The notes under the pieces: generated by a model
Told to the model about the DNA's origin: nothing
The model's database searches: none
The model's input: the letters and a program-made list of their open reading frames with translations, nothing else
Assembly: GCA_964568805.1 (NCBI GenBank)
Contig: CAZMRW010000070.1
Span: 1 to 25,896 of the forward strand
Source: CAZMRW01 sp964568805
Lineage (GTDB): Bacteria; Pseudomonadota; Gammaproteobacteria; Methylococcales; Methylomonadaceae
DNA: 25,896 nt
Direction of reading: 5' to 3'
Position numbers and translations under genes: made by a program
Part shown: positions 8,553-14,938 of the stretch, in pieces
Layout: each line of letters begins with the position of its first letter
Position numbering within the stretch: position 1 is the stretch's first letter

Positions 8553-8637
8553 TTGCCGAATATCAAGCGGACGAGTTTATCCCAGTAAAAGAAAGTTTAA
8601 GGATGCACTCGCTGGCGCCGCAGGCTGCCGGGTATAA

Positions 8638-9045
8638 TCAAGGGCACAAAGGAGAGAGGGCCAGCATGTTGCTGCGCACAGCCGACCAGCCCATGCCCAG
8701 GTTGGCCGATTTGCTGGTGATTAGTACCACGAGCGAATCCGGTTTATCTTTAACGGTTGCCATAAAATGGTAGGTTCTTTCCGTAGTCATTTGTACTTCT
8801 TGAATCATTTTTTCCACCACCTTGCCGCGCTGGCTTGAAAGCAGGGATTCGACCGCTCGAACATTTTTACCCCTGAACAGGTCAACCGCCGCCGCCGCAA
8901 CCGCTTCAAGGTATGATGACGTAAAATAGGGGACGTTGTGAGCAACGCCCAACAGCAAACCGCTGTTCAAATCGACCACGGCGCAACCCAGGGCGCCATC
9001 GACATCGGAAACAATTTTACGTAATACATCATCTAGTTTTGCCAT
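8638..9045 (-). CDS. Roadblock/LC7-domain protein (MglB/CvnB-like)
   Basis: Small single-domain Roadblock/LC7 protein of 135 aa. Such proteins dimerise and act as partners or activators of Ras-like GTPases (MglB for MglA, CvnB for CvnD). Visible features are an N-terminal helix (KLDDVLRKIV), the strand GALGCAVVDLNSGLLLG (about 17-33), a long alanine-rich helix (SYLEAVAAAAVDLFRG), and the later strands LVVLITSK followed by ANLGMGWSAVR. The start at 9045 has GGAG seven to nine nt upstream. It follows the GTPase by 118 nt and precedes the phosphoesterase by about 145 nt, both wider than the other gaps in this set, so an internal promoter is possible. The partner GTPase is inferred from adjacency. 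Confidence 0.9.
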   Translation of the reverse strand: MAKLDDVLRKIVSDVDGALGCAVVDLNSGLLLGVAHNVPYFTSSYLEAVAAAAVDLFRGKNVRAVESLLSSQRGKVVEKMIQEVQMTTERTYHFMATVKDKPDSLVVLITSKSANLGMGWSAVRSNMLALSPLCP

Positions 9046-9163
9046 GTTAATATCTCCAAAATTACATTTTTCTCGTTTTAAAATATACAGTCCTAGTCAC
9101 ATAAGAATGGTTTGTCTGACCGAGCCGAGTGGTTGCCAATGACAATCAGTACAGCGGATAATG

Positions 9164-9703
9164 TCAAACGTATTCCAAGGTAGCTAATAAAGTATTCAGT
9201 AATACAACCACATCCGCTGCGTTGCGCGCATCGGCATGAAGCACCGGCCAAGGGTCGCCGCGTTCCTCAAGCACTCGATAATAATCATCGATACTGGGTT
9301 TGGTTGATTCGTCGTAGTGGGTTATTCCAATCACCGCTGCGCTTTCCTGCAAAAAGGCTGCATTCAGGTTAAGGAAATAATCCAGTTCGGCCATAGGGTT
9401 TTCATGGCTGTTATCGATCAGGATAATCAGCCCTAAAGCGCCTTTGGTTAAAATGTGGCACATAAAGTCGAAACGGCGCTGACCGGGGGTGCCGTAAAGA
9501 TAAAGTTTGGTATTGTCCTCCAAGGTCAATTCGCCGAAATCCATAGCCACGGTCGTGGTGCTTTTGCGCTTGACGACACTGTCTTCGGTCGGCTTTGCTT
9601 CGGTTGACAGAGGGGCGACTTCGCTAATGGTTGCAATGGCCGTGGTTTTTCCGGCGCCGACACAACCTGTAAAAACAATTTTTATTTTATGATTGGCATC
9701 CAT
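9164..9703 (-). CDS. Ras-like small GTPase, CvnD/COG2229 type
   Basis: Cytoplasmic GTP-binding switch protein of 179 aa. The G1 P-loop is GCVGAGKT (13-20). G2 lies in KSTTTVAMDFGEL (47-59), a signature of the CvnD/COG2229 group. G3 is GTPGQ (71-75), with Gly where Ras proteins have Asp, as is common in that group. G4 is THYD (128-131) in place of NKxD, and G5 lies near HADAR (156-160). No membrane segment or lipidation site is visible. It starts 11 nt after the 348-aa gene and is followed by the Roadblock gene, the pairing seen in conservons and MglA/MglB systems. No histidine kinase or DUF742 gene is present, so it is not a classical conservon. Confidence 0.92.
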   Translation of the reverse strand: MDANHKIKIVFTGCVGAGKTTAIATISEVAPLSTEAKPTEDSVVKRKSTTTVAMDFGELTLEDNTKLYLYGTPGQRRFDFMCHILTKGALGLIILIDNSHENPMAELDYFLNLNAAFLQESAAVIGITHYDESTKPSIDDYYRVLEERGDPWPVLHADARNAADVVVLLNTLLATLEYV

Positions 9704-9714
9704 CGTAATACTGC

Positions 9715-10761
9715 CTATATCTGTGAACTTGTTTGGCTTAGCCGTTTACCGATTTTTGTTAATAGCGAGCGCTTTTCTGTGTTTATTTGTTTGCTATGAA
9801 TTTCGACGCTCTCGCCCTGTTGAATCAGGCCGATGATTTCACAGGCATTATAAAAATCATAAACTTGCTCCTGGGAGGTCTGGGTTTGCGCGGCAATCGT
9901 TTCGAGGTCGAGACTGTTGCTTTGCATGAATGCGGCCAGGCGAACCAATTGCCGGCAACCGGGCAAACCAAGATCCGGCCAACGCTTCAACTGCACGATT
10001 TGTCCTTTTAAATGGCCCTTTAACCTCCGTCCCTGTGAAGATTTGAAAGCGGTATACCAAATTAAACTGCTTAACGGCAGCGGCTTTAGTTTTTCCGCTG
10101 CGACAGAATCCAGTAATTCCGCTGTGCTGATCGGATGCATAGATATATTGGCGGAGCTTGCAAAATAGGCTTCCAATTGCTCAAGACCTAAAGCACAGTA
10201 ATAATTATTTGAGCCGTCAAGATAAATGACCGTTGAGCCGGCAGATTCGGGAAAACTTAAAATTTGGGGCATGTGCCGCGCAGACAGCAGGAGCGCCAGC
10301 AGACCCTGGCCGGGATCAAATACGTCCTCGCCGGAGGAAGTTGTCGGTCCAGGGGGTGCAAGCGGAATCGGCGCAATATTTTGATCCGATTGGGCCAAAG
10401 GCGGGGGCATCGTTGTTTCGCCGTTTTCAAGGCTCGATGACACTTCGTTTAACAAATTGACCAATGCATTGCGGCGGGGAATGAAATTGCTGTCAACCCG
10501 CAGTTCATAACGATTTTGCCGGACATCCTGAGTGGAATAAAAAATACACCGGTCACGAGGCAGGGCTTGCAGCACTTTATCTTGATCAAATTGGCTTGGT
10601 AAGTTCGCACTCAACAAGTAGAAATCGGCCGTCGAGTCGTTAACGATTATCCAGGGTCTATGTAAATTCGATTCAGCCAATGAAAAAATGGCTTCGAATC
10701 TCGATTGATCGATTTCGCTGAAGCCTATTAATTTGAGATGAATGCTTGGTTTATCGAACAT
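9715..10761 (-). CDS. Unknown 348-aa protein, first gene of the GTPase cluster
   Basis: Family not recognised. The N-terminal 110 residues alternate strands and helices (LIGFSEID, FSLAESNL, ADFYLLSAN), followed by a Pro-rich linker (118-142) and a C-terminal alpha/beta region. Blocks shared in the same order with the 403-aa protein are LAES (28-31), LLNEVS (103-108), SQGRRLKGH (242-250) and YDFYNACEIIGLI (301-313), showing an old duplication. The tail KRSLLTKIGKRL (330-341) is basic and amphipathic like that of the paralogue. AGG sits about 8 nt before the ATG. It lies 11 nt before the GTPase gene and probably heads the transcript. An effector or scaffold of the GTPase is plausible from position only. 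Confidence 0.85.
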   Translation of the reverse strand: MFDKPSIHLKLIGFSEIDQSRFEAIFSLAESNLHRPWIIVNDSTADFYLLSANLPSQFDQDKVLQALPRDRCIFYSTQDVRQNRYELRVDSNFIPRRNALVNLLNEVSSSLENGETTMPPPLAQSDQNIAPIPLAPPGPTTSSGEDVFDPGQGLLALLLSARHMPQILSFPESAGSTVIYLDGSNNYYCALGLEQLEAYFASSANISMHPISTAELLDSVAAEKLKPLPLSSLIWYTAFKSSQGRRLKGHLKGQIVQLKRWPDLGLPGCRQLVRLAAFMQSNSLDLETIAAQTQTSQEQVYDFYNACEIIGLIQQGESVEIHSKQINTEKRSLLTKIGKRLSQTSSQI

Positions 10762-10862
10762 ATAGGGACCTGGAGAAATTACAACTTTTTCCTTTTTCGC
10801 TTCGGCCTGATTGCCGTTTCAGAAAAATAGCGCGTCAATTAACTTATAGCCATTCCAAGGTA

Positions 10863-10911
10863 AAACGGGCATGAAATACCGATTGAGCAATTGATCAATC
10901 TGCACCCGTTT
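10863..10911. repeat. Nested inverted repeats
   Basis: An outer pair, AAACGGG (10863-10869) and CCCGTTT (10905-10911), encloses GATTGA (10881-10886) and TCAATC (10895-10900). The inner 20 bp is close to palindromic. It lies about 100 nt upstream of the minus-strand cluster and could be its operator or an RNA hairpin. Confidence 0.5.
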
Positions 10912-11094
10912 CAACTTCTTGTTGCACTGCAGTCCCGAATTCAGGAGATGCATGAAAAAAGTCCGGCTACTGCGAGTTCTGCAATGGCGGCAATAGAGCC
11001 ATTCGGAACATTAAGCAGAAGTTTAGCAGTTAATAAAATTTGTACAGGGTATACAGAACATTTTTATTCATAAAGTTGTCTATAGCCTTTATTG

Positions 11095-11133
11095 CTTAAA
11101 TTAATGTCATTATTTACTTAAATTTATGTCATT
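11095..11133. repeat. 17-nt direct repeat, 22-bp period
   Basis: CTTAAATTAATGTCATT (11095-11111) and CTTAAATTTATGTCATT (11117-11133) differ at one base. The 22-bp period equals two helical turns, which would place bound proteins on one face of the DNA. Confidence 0.6.
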
Positions 11134-11239
11134 GATTGCTGAATTGGTGTGCTGCCTCATTTCATCCCCTGTTGTTGCAGCCAGTTCACGCAAAAGCTAA
11201 TGAGTGCCTTATGTCTCTGAGTTAAATGGAAATTTTTCT

Positions 11240-11297
11240 CGAAAACTGATAAGGTGCGACTCGAAATGGATTTTTTATCGATTGTTATCAGTTTTCG
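11240..11297. repeat. Perfect 13-bp inverted repeat beside tRNA-Val promoter
   Basis: CGAAAACTGATAA (11240-11252) and its exact reverse complement (11285-11297) are 32 nt apart. The right arm ends 2 nt before the -35 of the tRNA-Val promoter. No T-run follows. It may be an operator or a remnant of a small mobile element. Confidence 0.7.
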
Positions 11298-11299
11298 GA

Positions 11300-11328
11300 T
11301 TTACCTAATCTAAAACTATTGCTATAAT
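11300..11328 (+). promoter_or_regulatory. Promoter of tRNA-Val (and perhaps thrS)
   Basis: -10 TATAAT (11323-11328) is a perfect match; -35 TTTACC (11300-11305) matches four of six positions with a 17-bp spacer. Transcription would begin around 11335, about 17 nt before the mature tRNA. Confidence 0.75.
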
Positions 11329-11351
11329 AGATTTTTGAAGTAAGGCACTTC

Positions 11352-11428
11352 AGGCGCGTAGCTCAGTTGGTTAGAGCACCACCTTGACATGGTGGGGGTC
11401 GTTGGTTCGAGTCCAATCGCGCCTACCA
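11352..11428 (+). tRNA. tRNA-Val (anticodon GAC)
   Basis: A 77-nt cloverleaf with encoded CCA. The acceptor stem AGGCGCG pairs with CGCGCCT, the D arm is GCTC/GAGC, and the anticodon stem CCACC/GGTGG encloses the loop TTGACAT with anticodon GAC. The T arm GTTGG/CCAAT has loop TTCGAGT, and the discriminator is A. It lies directly upstream of thrS. Confidence 0.97.
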
Positions 11429-11434
11429 GACATT

Positions 11435-11461
11435 AAAGCACTGCACGGCAGTGCTTTTTTT
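11435..11461 (+). terminator. Intrinsic terminator between tRNA-Val and thrS
   Basis: A perfect 10-bp stem AAAGCACTGC / GCAGTGCTTT with an ACG loop (11435-11457), continuing into a T-run to 11461. It ends only 28 nt before the thrS start, leaving little room for a separate thrS promoter, so thrS may depend on read-through. Confidence 0.88.
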
Positions 11462-11489
11462 ATTGTGGAAACCAAAAGATTAACCAAAA

Positions 11490-13397
11490 ATGCCAGTCAT
11501 AACTCTTCCTGACGGTTCCAGTCGCAACTATGACCAACCTGTGTCAGTGCTGGACATTGCCCGTTCTATCGGTGCGGGATTGGCCAAGGCGACCCTGGCA
11601 GGAAGGGTAAACAATCAATTGGTTGATGCGTCAACTGTCATCGATCAGGATGCATCCGTACAAATTATCACGGCGAAAGATGCCGACGGCATCGATGTCA
11701 TACGCCATTCCACCGCTCATTTATTGGCCCAGGCGGTCAAGCAGCTGTTTCCGGATGCTCAAGTCACTATCGGCCCGGTAATCGAAAACGGCTTTTATTA
11801 CGATTTTGCCTATCAAAGACCCTTTACCCCGGAAGACCTGGCTGCAATAGAAGAAAAAATGCAGCAACTGGCATCCGAAGACTACATCATCAAACGTCTG
11901 GTTCTGCCCAGGGATGCCGCCGTAAAATTTTTCAGGGAGCAGGGCGAAGCCTACAAGGCCGAGATCATCGAGTCCATTCCAGCGGATCAGAATATCTCGT
12001 TATATGAACAAGGCGGCTTTACCGATTTGTGCCGCGGGCCTCACGTACCCAGTACCGGCAAGCTAAGTGCATTCAAGCTGATGAAGATTGCCGGAGCTTA
12101 TTGGCGCGGTAATTCCGATAATGAAATGCTGCAGCGTATTTACGGTACGGCCTGGGGCGACAAAAAAGAACTGCAGGCCTACCTGACTCGTTTGGAAGAA
12201 GCCGAAAAGCGCGACCACCGTAAACTCGGCAAAGCCCTGGATCTGTTTCATACCCAGGAAGAAGCGCCCGGCATGGTGTTCTGGCATGAGAAAGGCTGGA
12301 CCATCTATCAGCAGATCGAACAGTACATTCGCGAAAAATTACGCGTTAACGGCTACGGCGAAGTCAGAACGCCGCAAGTGGTCGATCGGACCTTATGGGA
12401 AAAATCGGGCCACTGGGATAAATTCAGTGCCTCGATGTTCACAACGCATTCGGAAAATCGCGATTACGCGATCAAGCCGATGAACTGTCCGTGCCATGTC
12501 CAGATTTACAATCAGGGCCTGAAAAGTTACCGTGATTTGCCGATTCGCCTGGCCGAGTTCGGTTCCTGCCATCGCAACGAGCCTTCCGGCACGCTGCACG
12601 GCTTGATGCGGGTCAGAAACTTCGTTCAGGACGATGCGCATATCTTCTGTACCGAAGCGCAGATACAGGACGAGGTCTCGATTTTTATCGATATGCTGTT
12701 CGATGTCTATAAGGATTTCGGCTTTGAAGAAGTCATCATCAAACTGTCGACCCGGCCTGAAAACAGGGTGGGCGACGATGCGGTTTGGGATAAGGCGGAA
12801 AACGCTTTGGAACTGGCGCTCAATAATAAAGGCTTGAAATGGGATCTGCAGCCCGGTGAGGGCGCTTTTTACGGACCCAAGATTGAATTCTCGTTAAAAG
12901 ACTGCATCGGGCGGGTATGGCAGTGTGGTACCATACAGGTCGATTTTTCGATGCCTGGCCGTCTGGGCGCTACCTATATTGACGAGGACAGCTCCAAGCA
13001 AGTGCCGGTGATGCTGCACAGGGCTATATTGGGTTCGCTGGAGCGTTTTATCGGCATTTTGATTGAGCAGTACGCCGGGACTTTCCCTGTTTGGCTGTCG
13101 CCGGTGCAGGCTGTTGTGCTCAATATCGCAGACCGTCATGCCCAATATGCCGCAGAGACGATGAAAGAGCTTGAAAAACAAGGCATCAGAGTCAAAATTG
13201 ACTTGAGAAATGAGAAGATCGGGTTTAAAATCCGCGAGCACTCGATGTTGCGCGTACCGTATCTGATTATCGTCGGTGATAAAGAACTCGAAGAAAAAAC
13301 TATCACTGTACGCACGCAAAAGGGTGACAATTTAGGTAATCTGCCAATCAGTGAATTTGCCGAAAGGTTAAAAAATGAAATTGCAGGCAGAAAATAA
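11490..13397 (+). CDS. thrS: Threonine--tRNA ligase
   Basis: Class II synthetase that charges tRNA-Thr in the cytoplasm. The 635-aa length is close to the usual 640. Domains in order are TGS (about 1-61), the editing domain with H73-x3-H77, C181 and H185, the catalytic core (about 245-535) with zinc-site Cys333 in MNCPCH and FVQDDAHIFC (378-387), and the anticodon-binding domain (about 540-635). The ATG at 11490 fits the family N-terminus (MPVITLPDGS), although no strong Shine-Dalgarno sequence is visible; E. coli thrS is translationally autoregulated, so this may matter. It heads the translation gene block; infC follows within 25 nt. Confidence 0.98.
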   Translation: MPVITLPDGSSRNYDQPVSVLDIARSIGAGLAKATLAGRVNNQLVDASTVIDQDASVQIITAKDADGIDVIRHSTAHLLAQAVKQLFPDAQVTIGPVIENGFYYDFAYQRPFTPEDLAAIEEKMQQLASEDYIIKRLVLPRDAAVKFFREQGEAYKAEIIESIPADQNISLYEQGGFTDLCRGPHVPSTGKLSAFKLMKIAGAYWRGNSDNEMLQRIYGTAWGDKKELQAYLTRLEEAEKRDHRKLGKALDLFHTQEEAPGMVFWHEKGWTIYQQIEQYIREKLRVNGYGEVRTPQVVDRTLWEKSGHWDKFSASMFTTHSENRDYAIKPMNCPCHVQIYNQGLKSYRDLPIRLAEFGSCHRNEPSGTLHGLMRVRNFVQDDAHIFCTEAQIQDEVSIFIDMLFDVYKDFGFEEVIIKLSTRPENRVGDDAVWDKAENALELALNNKGLKWDLQPGEGAFYGPKIEFSLKDCIGRVWQCGTIQVDFSMPGRLGATYIDEDSSKQVPVMLHRAILGSLERFIGILIEQYAGTFPVWLSPVQAVVLNIADRHAQYAAETMKELEKQGIRVKIDLRNEKIGFKIREHSMLRVPYLIIVGDKELEEKTITVRTQKGDNLGNLPISEFAERLKNEIAGRK

Positions 13398-13407
13398 TAT
13401 ATTGGTT

Positions 13408-13423
13408 GGAGGATTAGAGTATC
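13408..13423 (+). promoter_or_regulatory. infC ribosome site and non-standard ATC start
   Basis: GGAGG at 13408-13412, then 8 nt, then ATC at 13421-13423 in the infC frame. An in-frame TAG at 13415-13417 rules out anything further upstream, and no ATG or GTG fits. The spacing picks ATC as the start over the TTG at 13448, which has no ribosome site. Confidence 0.8.
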
Positions 13424-13945
13424 GCTGCTAAAAAAGATGAAACGCGCTTGAATGATGCCATCACGGCAAGACGGGTGAGGGTAACGGGCGCTGATGGTGA
13501 AGCATTAGGAATTATATCGCTGGATGAAGCGAAGCAACTCGCCTATGCAGCGGATTTGGATTTAGTGGAAATATCGCCAAACGCGGACCCTCCGGTTTGC
13601 AAGATAATGAACTATGGCAAATACCAGTTTGAACAAAACAAAAAACTGGCGATTGCCAAAAAGAAACAAAAGCAGATTCAGGTAAAGGAAATCAAATTCC
13701 GGCCTGGAACGGACGAAGGCGATTATCAGGTTAAATTAAGAAGTTTGGTCAAATTTCTTAACGATGGCGATAAAACCAAGATAACGGTCCGTTACCGCGG
13801 ACGCGAGCTGGCGCATCGGGAAATCGGCATGGAGCAATTGAAACGCCTGGAAAAAGATTTGGAAGATATAGCCGTTGTTGAATCATTCCCGAAAATGGAA
13901 GGCCGGCAAATGATTATGGTTATGGCGCCCAAAAAGAAAAAATAA
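13421..13945 (+). CDS. infC: Translation initiation factor IF-3
   Basis: Binds the 30S subunit, prevents premature 50S joining and checks the start codon-initiator tRNA pair. From the ATC at 13421 the product is 174 aa, near the 180 aa of E. coli IF3. The N-domain includes RRVRVTGADGEALGIISLDEA-type sequence and LVEISPNADPPVCKIMNYGKY. A Lys-rich linker (KKLAIAKKKQKQ) leads to the C-domain with VKEIKFRPGTDEGDYQVK and a final VMAPKKKK. Conventional calling from the TTG at 13448 would remove the first nine residues. Rare starts (AUU in E. coli) let IF3 repress its own translation; the same control is likely here. Confidence 0.95.
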   Translation: MAAKKDETRLNDAITARRVRVTGADGEALGIISLDEAKQLAYAADLDLVEISPNADPPVCKIMNYGKYQFEQNKKLAIAKKKQKQIQVKEIKFRPGTDEGDYQVKLRSLVKFLNDGDKTKITVRYRGRELAHREIGMEQLKRLEKDLEDIAVVESFPKMEGRQMIMVMAPKKKK

Positions 13946-13992
13946 GCGCTTTATTTCGCGCCGCTGCGATTTATCCTGGAATAGAAAAATCG

Positions 13993-14088
13993 TTGCGCAT
14001 TAAAAAAGAGCAGCGCAAGTATTATAACTTCCACCGAAGTTATACGGCAGCACAGGAAAAGGCTGCTGCGTATCGTTTTATCGATACG
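13993..14088 (+). promoter_or_regulatory. Structured leader (four hairpins) between infC and rpmI
   Basis: Four back-to-back inverted repeats: TTGCGC/GCGCAA (13993-14018), ATAACTT/AAGTTAT (14024-14043), GCAGCA/TGCTGC (14047-14069) and CGTATCG/CGATACG (14069-14088). No T-run follows. In E. coli, rpmI-rplT is repressed translationally by L20 binding a structured RNA upstream of rpmI, so this is a likely counterpart; the actual fold was not computed. Confidence 0.5.
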
Positions 14089-14170
14089 GGTAATTCTTCA
14101 GGGCCATGCATTTTGCCTTGCTGGGTTATATGTCTCAGGGATTTTGTATTTAAATTATTGGAGCAAACAA

Positions 14171-14368
14171 ATGCCAAAAATAAAAACCAACCGCGGTGCG
14201 GCCAAGCGTTTCAGACGCACGGGCAACGGCGGGTTCAAATGCGGTCAGTCGCATAAACGTCACATTTTGACGAAAAAGTCGACCAAAAGAAAAAGACAGT
14301 TACGCAAACCGGCGTCTATTCATCCATCCGATGTGCGCATGGCTGCACGGATGATGCCTTACAGTTAA
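14171..14368 (+). CDS. rpmI: 50S ribosomal protein L35
   Basis: Small, very basic 65-aa ribosomal protein of the large subunit. The sequence starts MPKIKTNRGAAKRFRRTG, a canonical L35 N-terminus, and ends VRMAARMMPYS. The ATG at 14171 has GGAG at 14160-14163, seven nt upstream; the frame stays open to 14144, but those extra codons do not match the family. rplT follows after 15 nt, so the pair is co-translated, probably under L20 control through the leader. Confidence 0.98.
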   Translation: MPKIKTNRGAAKRFRRTGNGGFKCGQSHKRHILTKKSTKRKRQLRKPASIHPSDVRMAARMMPYS

Positions 14369-14383
14369 TCGGGAAGAGTAGAC

Positions 14384-14746
14384 ATGCCTAGAGTAAAACG
14401 TGGCGTAACAGCCAGAGCAAGACACAAGAAAATTTTAAAGCTAGCTAAAGGTTACTACGGTGCCCGAAGCCGCGTCTATCGCGTAGCGAAACAGGCGGTC
14501 ATCAAGGCCGGCCAATATGCCTACCGCGACCGCAAACAGAAAAAGCGTCAGTTCCGCGCGCTGTGGATCGTCCGCATCAATGCGGCCGCCAGATTGTGCG
14601 GGATGTCATACAGCCGTTTAATCAATGGCTTATCCAATGCTAACGTCGCGATAGACCGCAAGGTTTTGGCAGATATCGCCGTCCGCGATATGGATGCCTT
14701 TGCTGAAATAGCAAAAATTGCCAAAGCAAATCAAAGCCCGCTATAA
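14384..14746 (+). CDS. rplT: 50S ribosomal protein L20
   Basis: Basic 120-aa large-subunit protein needed early in 50S assembly, and in E. coli the repressor of rpmI-rplT. It begins MPRVKRGVTARARHKKILK and continues through AKGYYGARSRVYRVAKQAV and FRALWIVRINAAAR, all standard L20 sequence. The start has GGGAAGAG upstream. The length agrees with the family (about 118 aa). A terminator-like element follows before pheS. Confidence 0.98.
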   Translation: MPRVKRGVTARARHKKILKLAKGYYGARSRVYRVAKQAVIKAGQYAYRDRKQKKRQFRALWIVRINAAARLCGMSYSRLINGLSNANVAIDRKVLADIAVRDMDAFAEIAKIAKANQSPL

Positions 14747-14750
14747 GCGT

Positions 14751-14816
14751 TTGTTTTTCCTTTGGCAGGGTTTTTCCTGGGCAGCTCTCTTCTTAAAAGA
14801 GGAGAACTGCTTTTAA
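14751..14816 (+). CDS. Candidate Phe-rich leader peptide (pheM-like)
   Basis: A 21-codon frame starting at TTG (14751) and ending TAA inside the 3' flank of a terminator hairpin. It contains five Phe codons (positions 2, 3, 8, 14 and 21) and two Trp codons. E. coli has a Phe-rich leader gene, pheM, at exactly this place between rplT and pheS, controlling pheST by attenuation. Against it: the start is TTG, no ribosome site is visible, and the frame is also open upstream to at least 14718. Confidence 0.35.
   Translation: MFFLWQGFSWAALFLKEENCF
14781..14814 (+). terminator. Terminator or attenuator upstream of pheST
   Basis: The arm starting GCAGCTCTCTTC (14781) pairs with the arm ending GAGGAGAACTGC (14810) over about 12-14 positions with one mismatch and one G-U pair, followed by four Ts (14811-14814). 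It could end the rplT transcript or attenuate pheST. The short T-run suggests partial termination. Confidence 0.6.
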
Positions 14817-14938
14817 AGCGAATAGTTACAGACAATCAAAGGATGATAGGCAATAGCAATCCAGTGTTGCGAACGGCATGGCAACTGTCAAGAAGTTGTT
14901 GAAGACCTGCAGCACGGCTGGATTTGCTTTATTGGCAT

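Larger units (their letters stand above)
10762..11351. other. Repeat-rich intergenic region between the GTPase cluster and tRNA-Val
   Basis: No convincing gene; the open frame at 10891-11073 lacks a ribosome site and family motifs. The region holds a nested inverted repeat (10863-10911), a 17-nt direct repeat with 22-bp period (11095-11133), a perfect 13-bp inverted repeat (11240-11297), and the tRNA-Val promoter. It must also contain the minus-strand cluster promoter; a TTGACG at about 10830 on the minus strand is a possible -35 but lacks a good -10. Confidence 0.65.

Noticed and set aside
8528..8773. Plus-strand open frame between the Roadblock and phosphoesterase genes
   Set aside because: It overlaps the Roadblock gene on the other strand, has no ribosome site and shows no recognisable motifs.
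9172..10862. Repeated 11-mer ATTCCAAGGTA at the GTPase C-terminus and upstream of the cluster
   Set aside because: One copy encodes the GTPase end, and there is no further extension; probably chance.
10891..11073. 60-aa open frame upstream of tRNA-Val
   Set aside because: No ribosome site, overlaps inverted repeats, and has no coding character.
12894..13319. 141-aa minus-strand frame inside thrS, and similar long frames antisense to cydA, cydB, pheS and pheT
   Set aside because: Shadows of strongly recognised genes on the opposite strand.
13993..14256. 87-aa open frame between infC and rpmI
   Set aside because: It starts at TTG inside the hairpin leader and overlaps rpmI in another frame.
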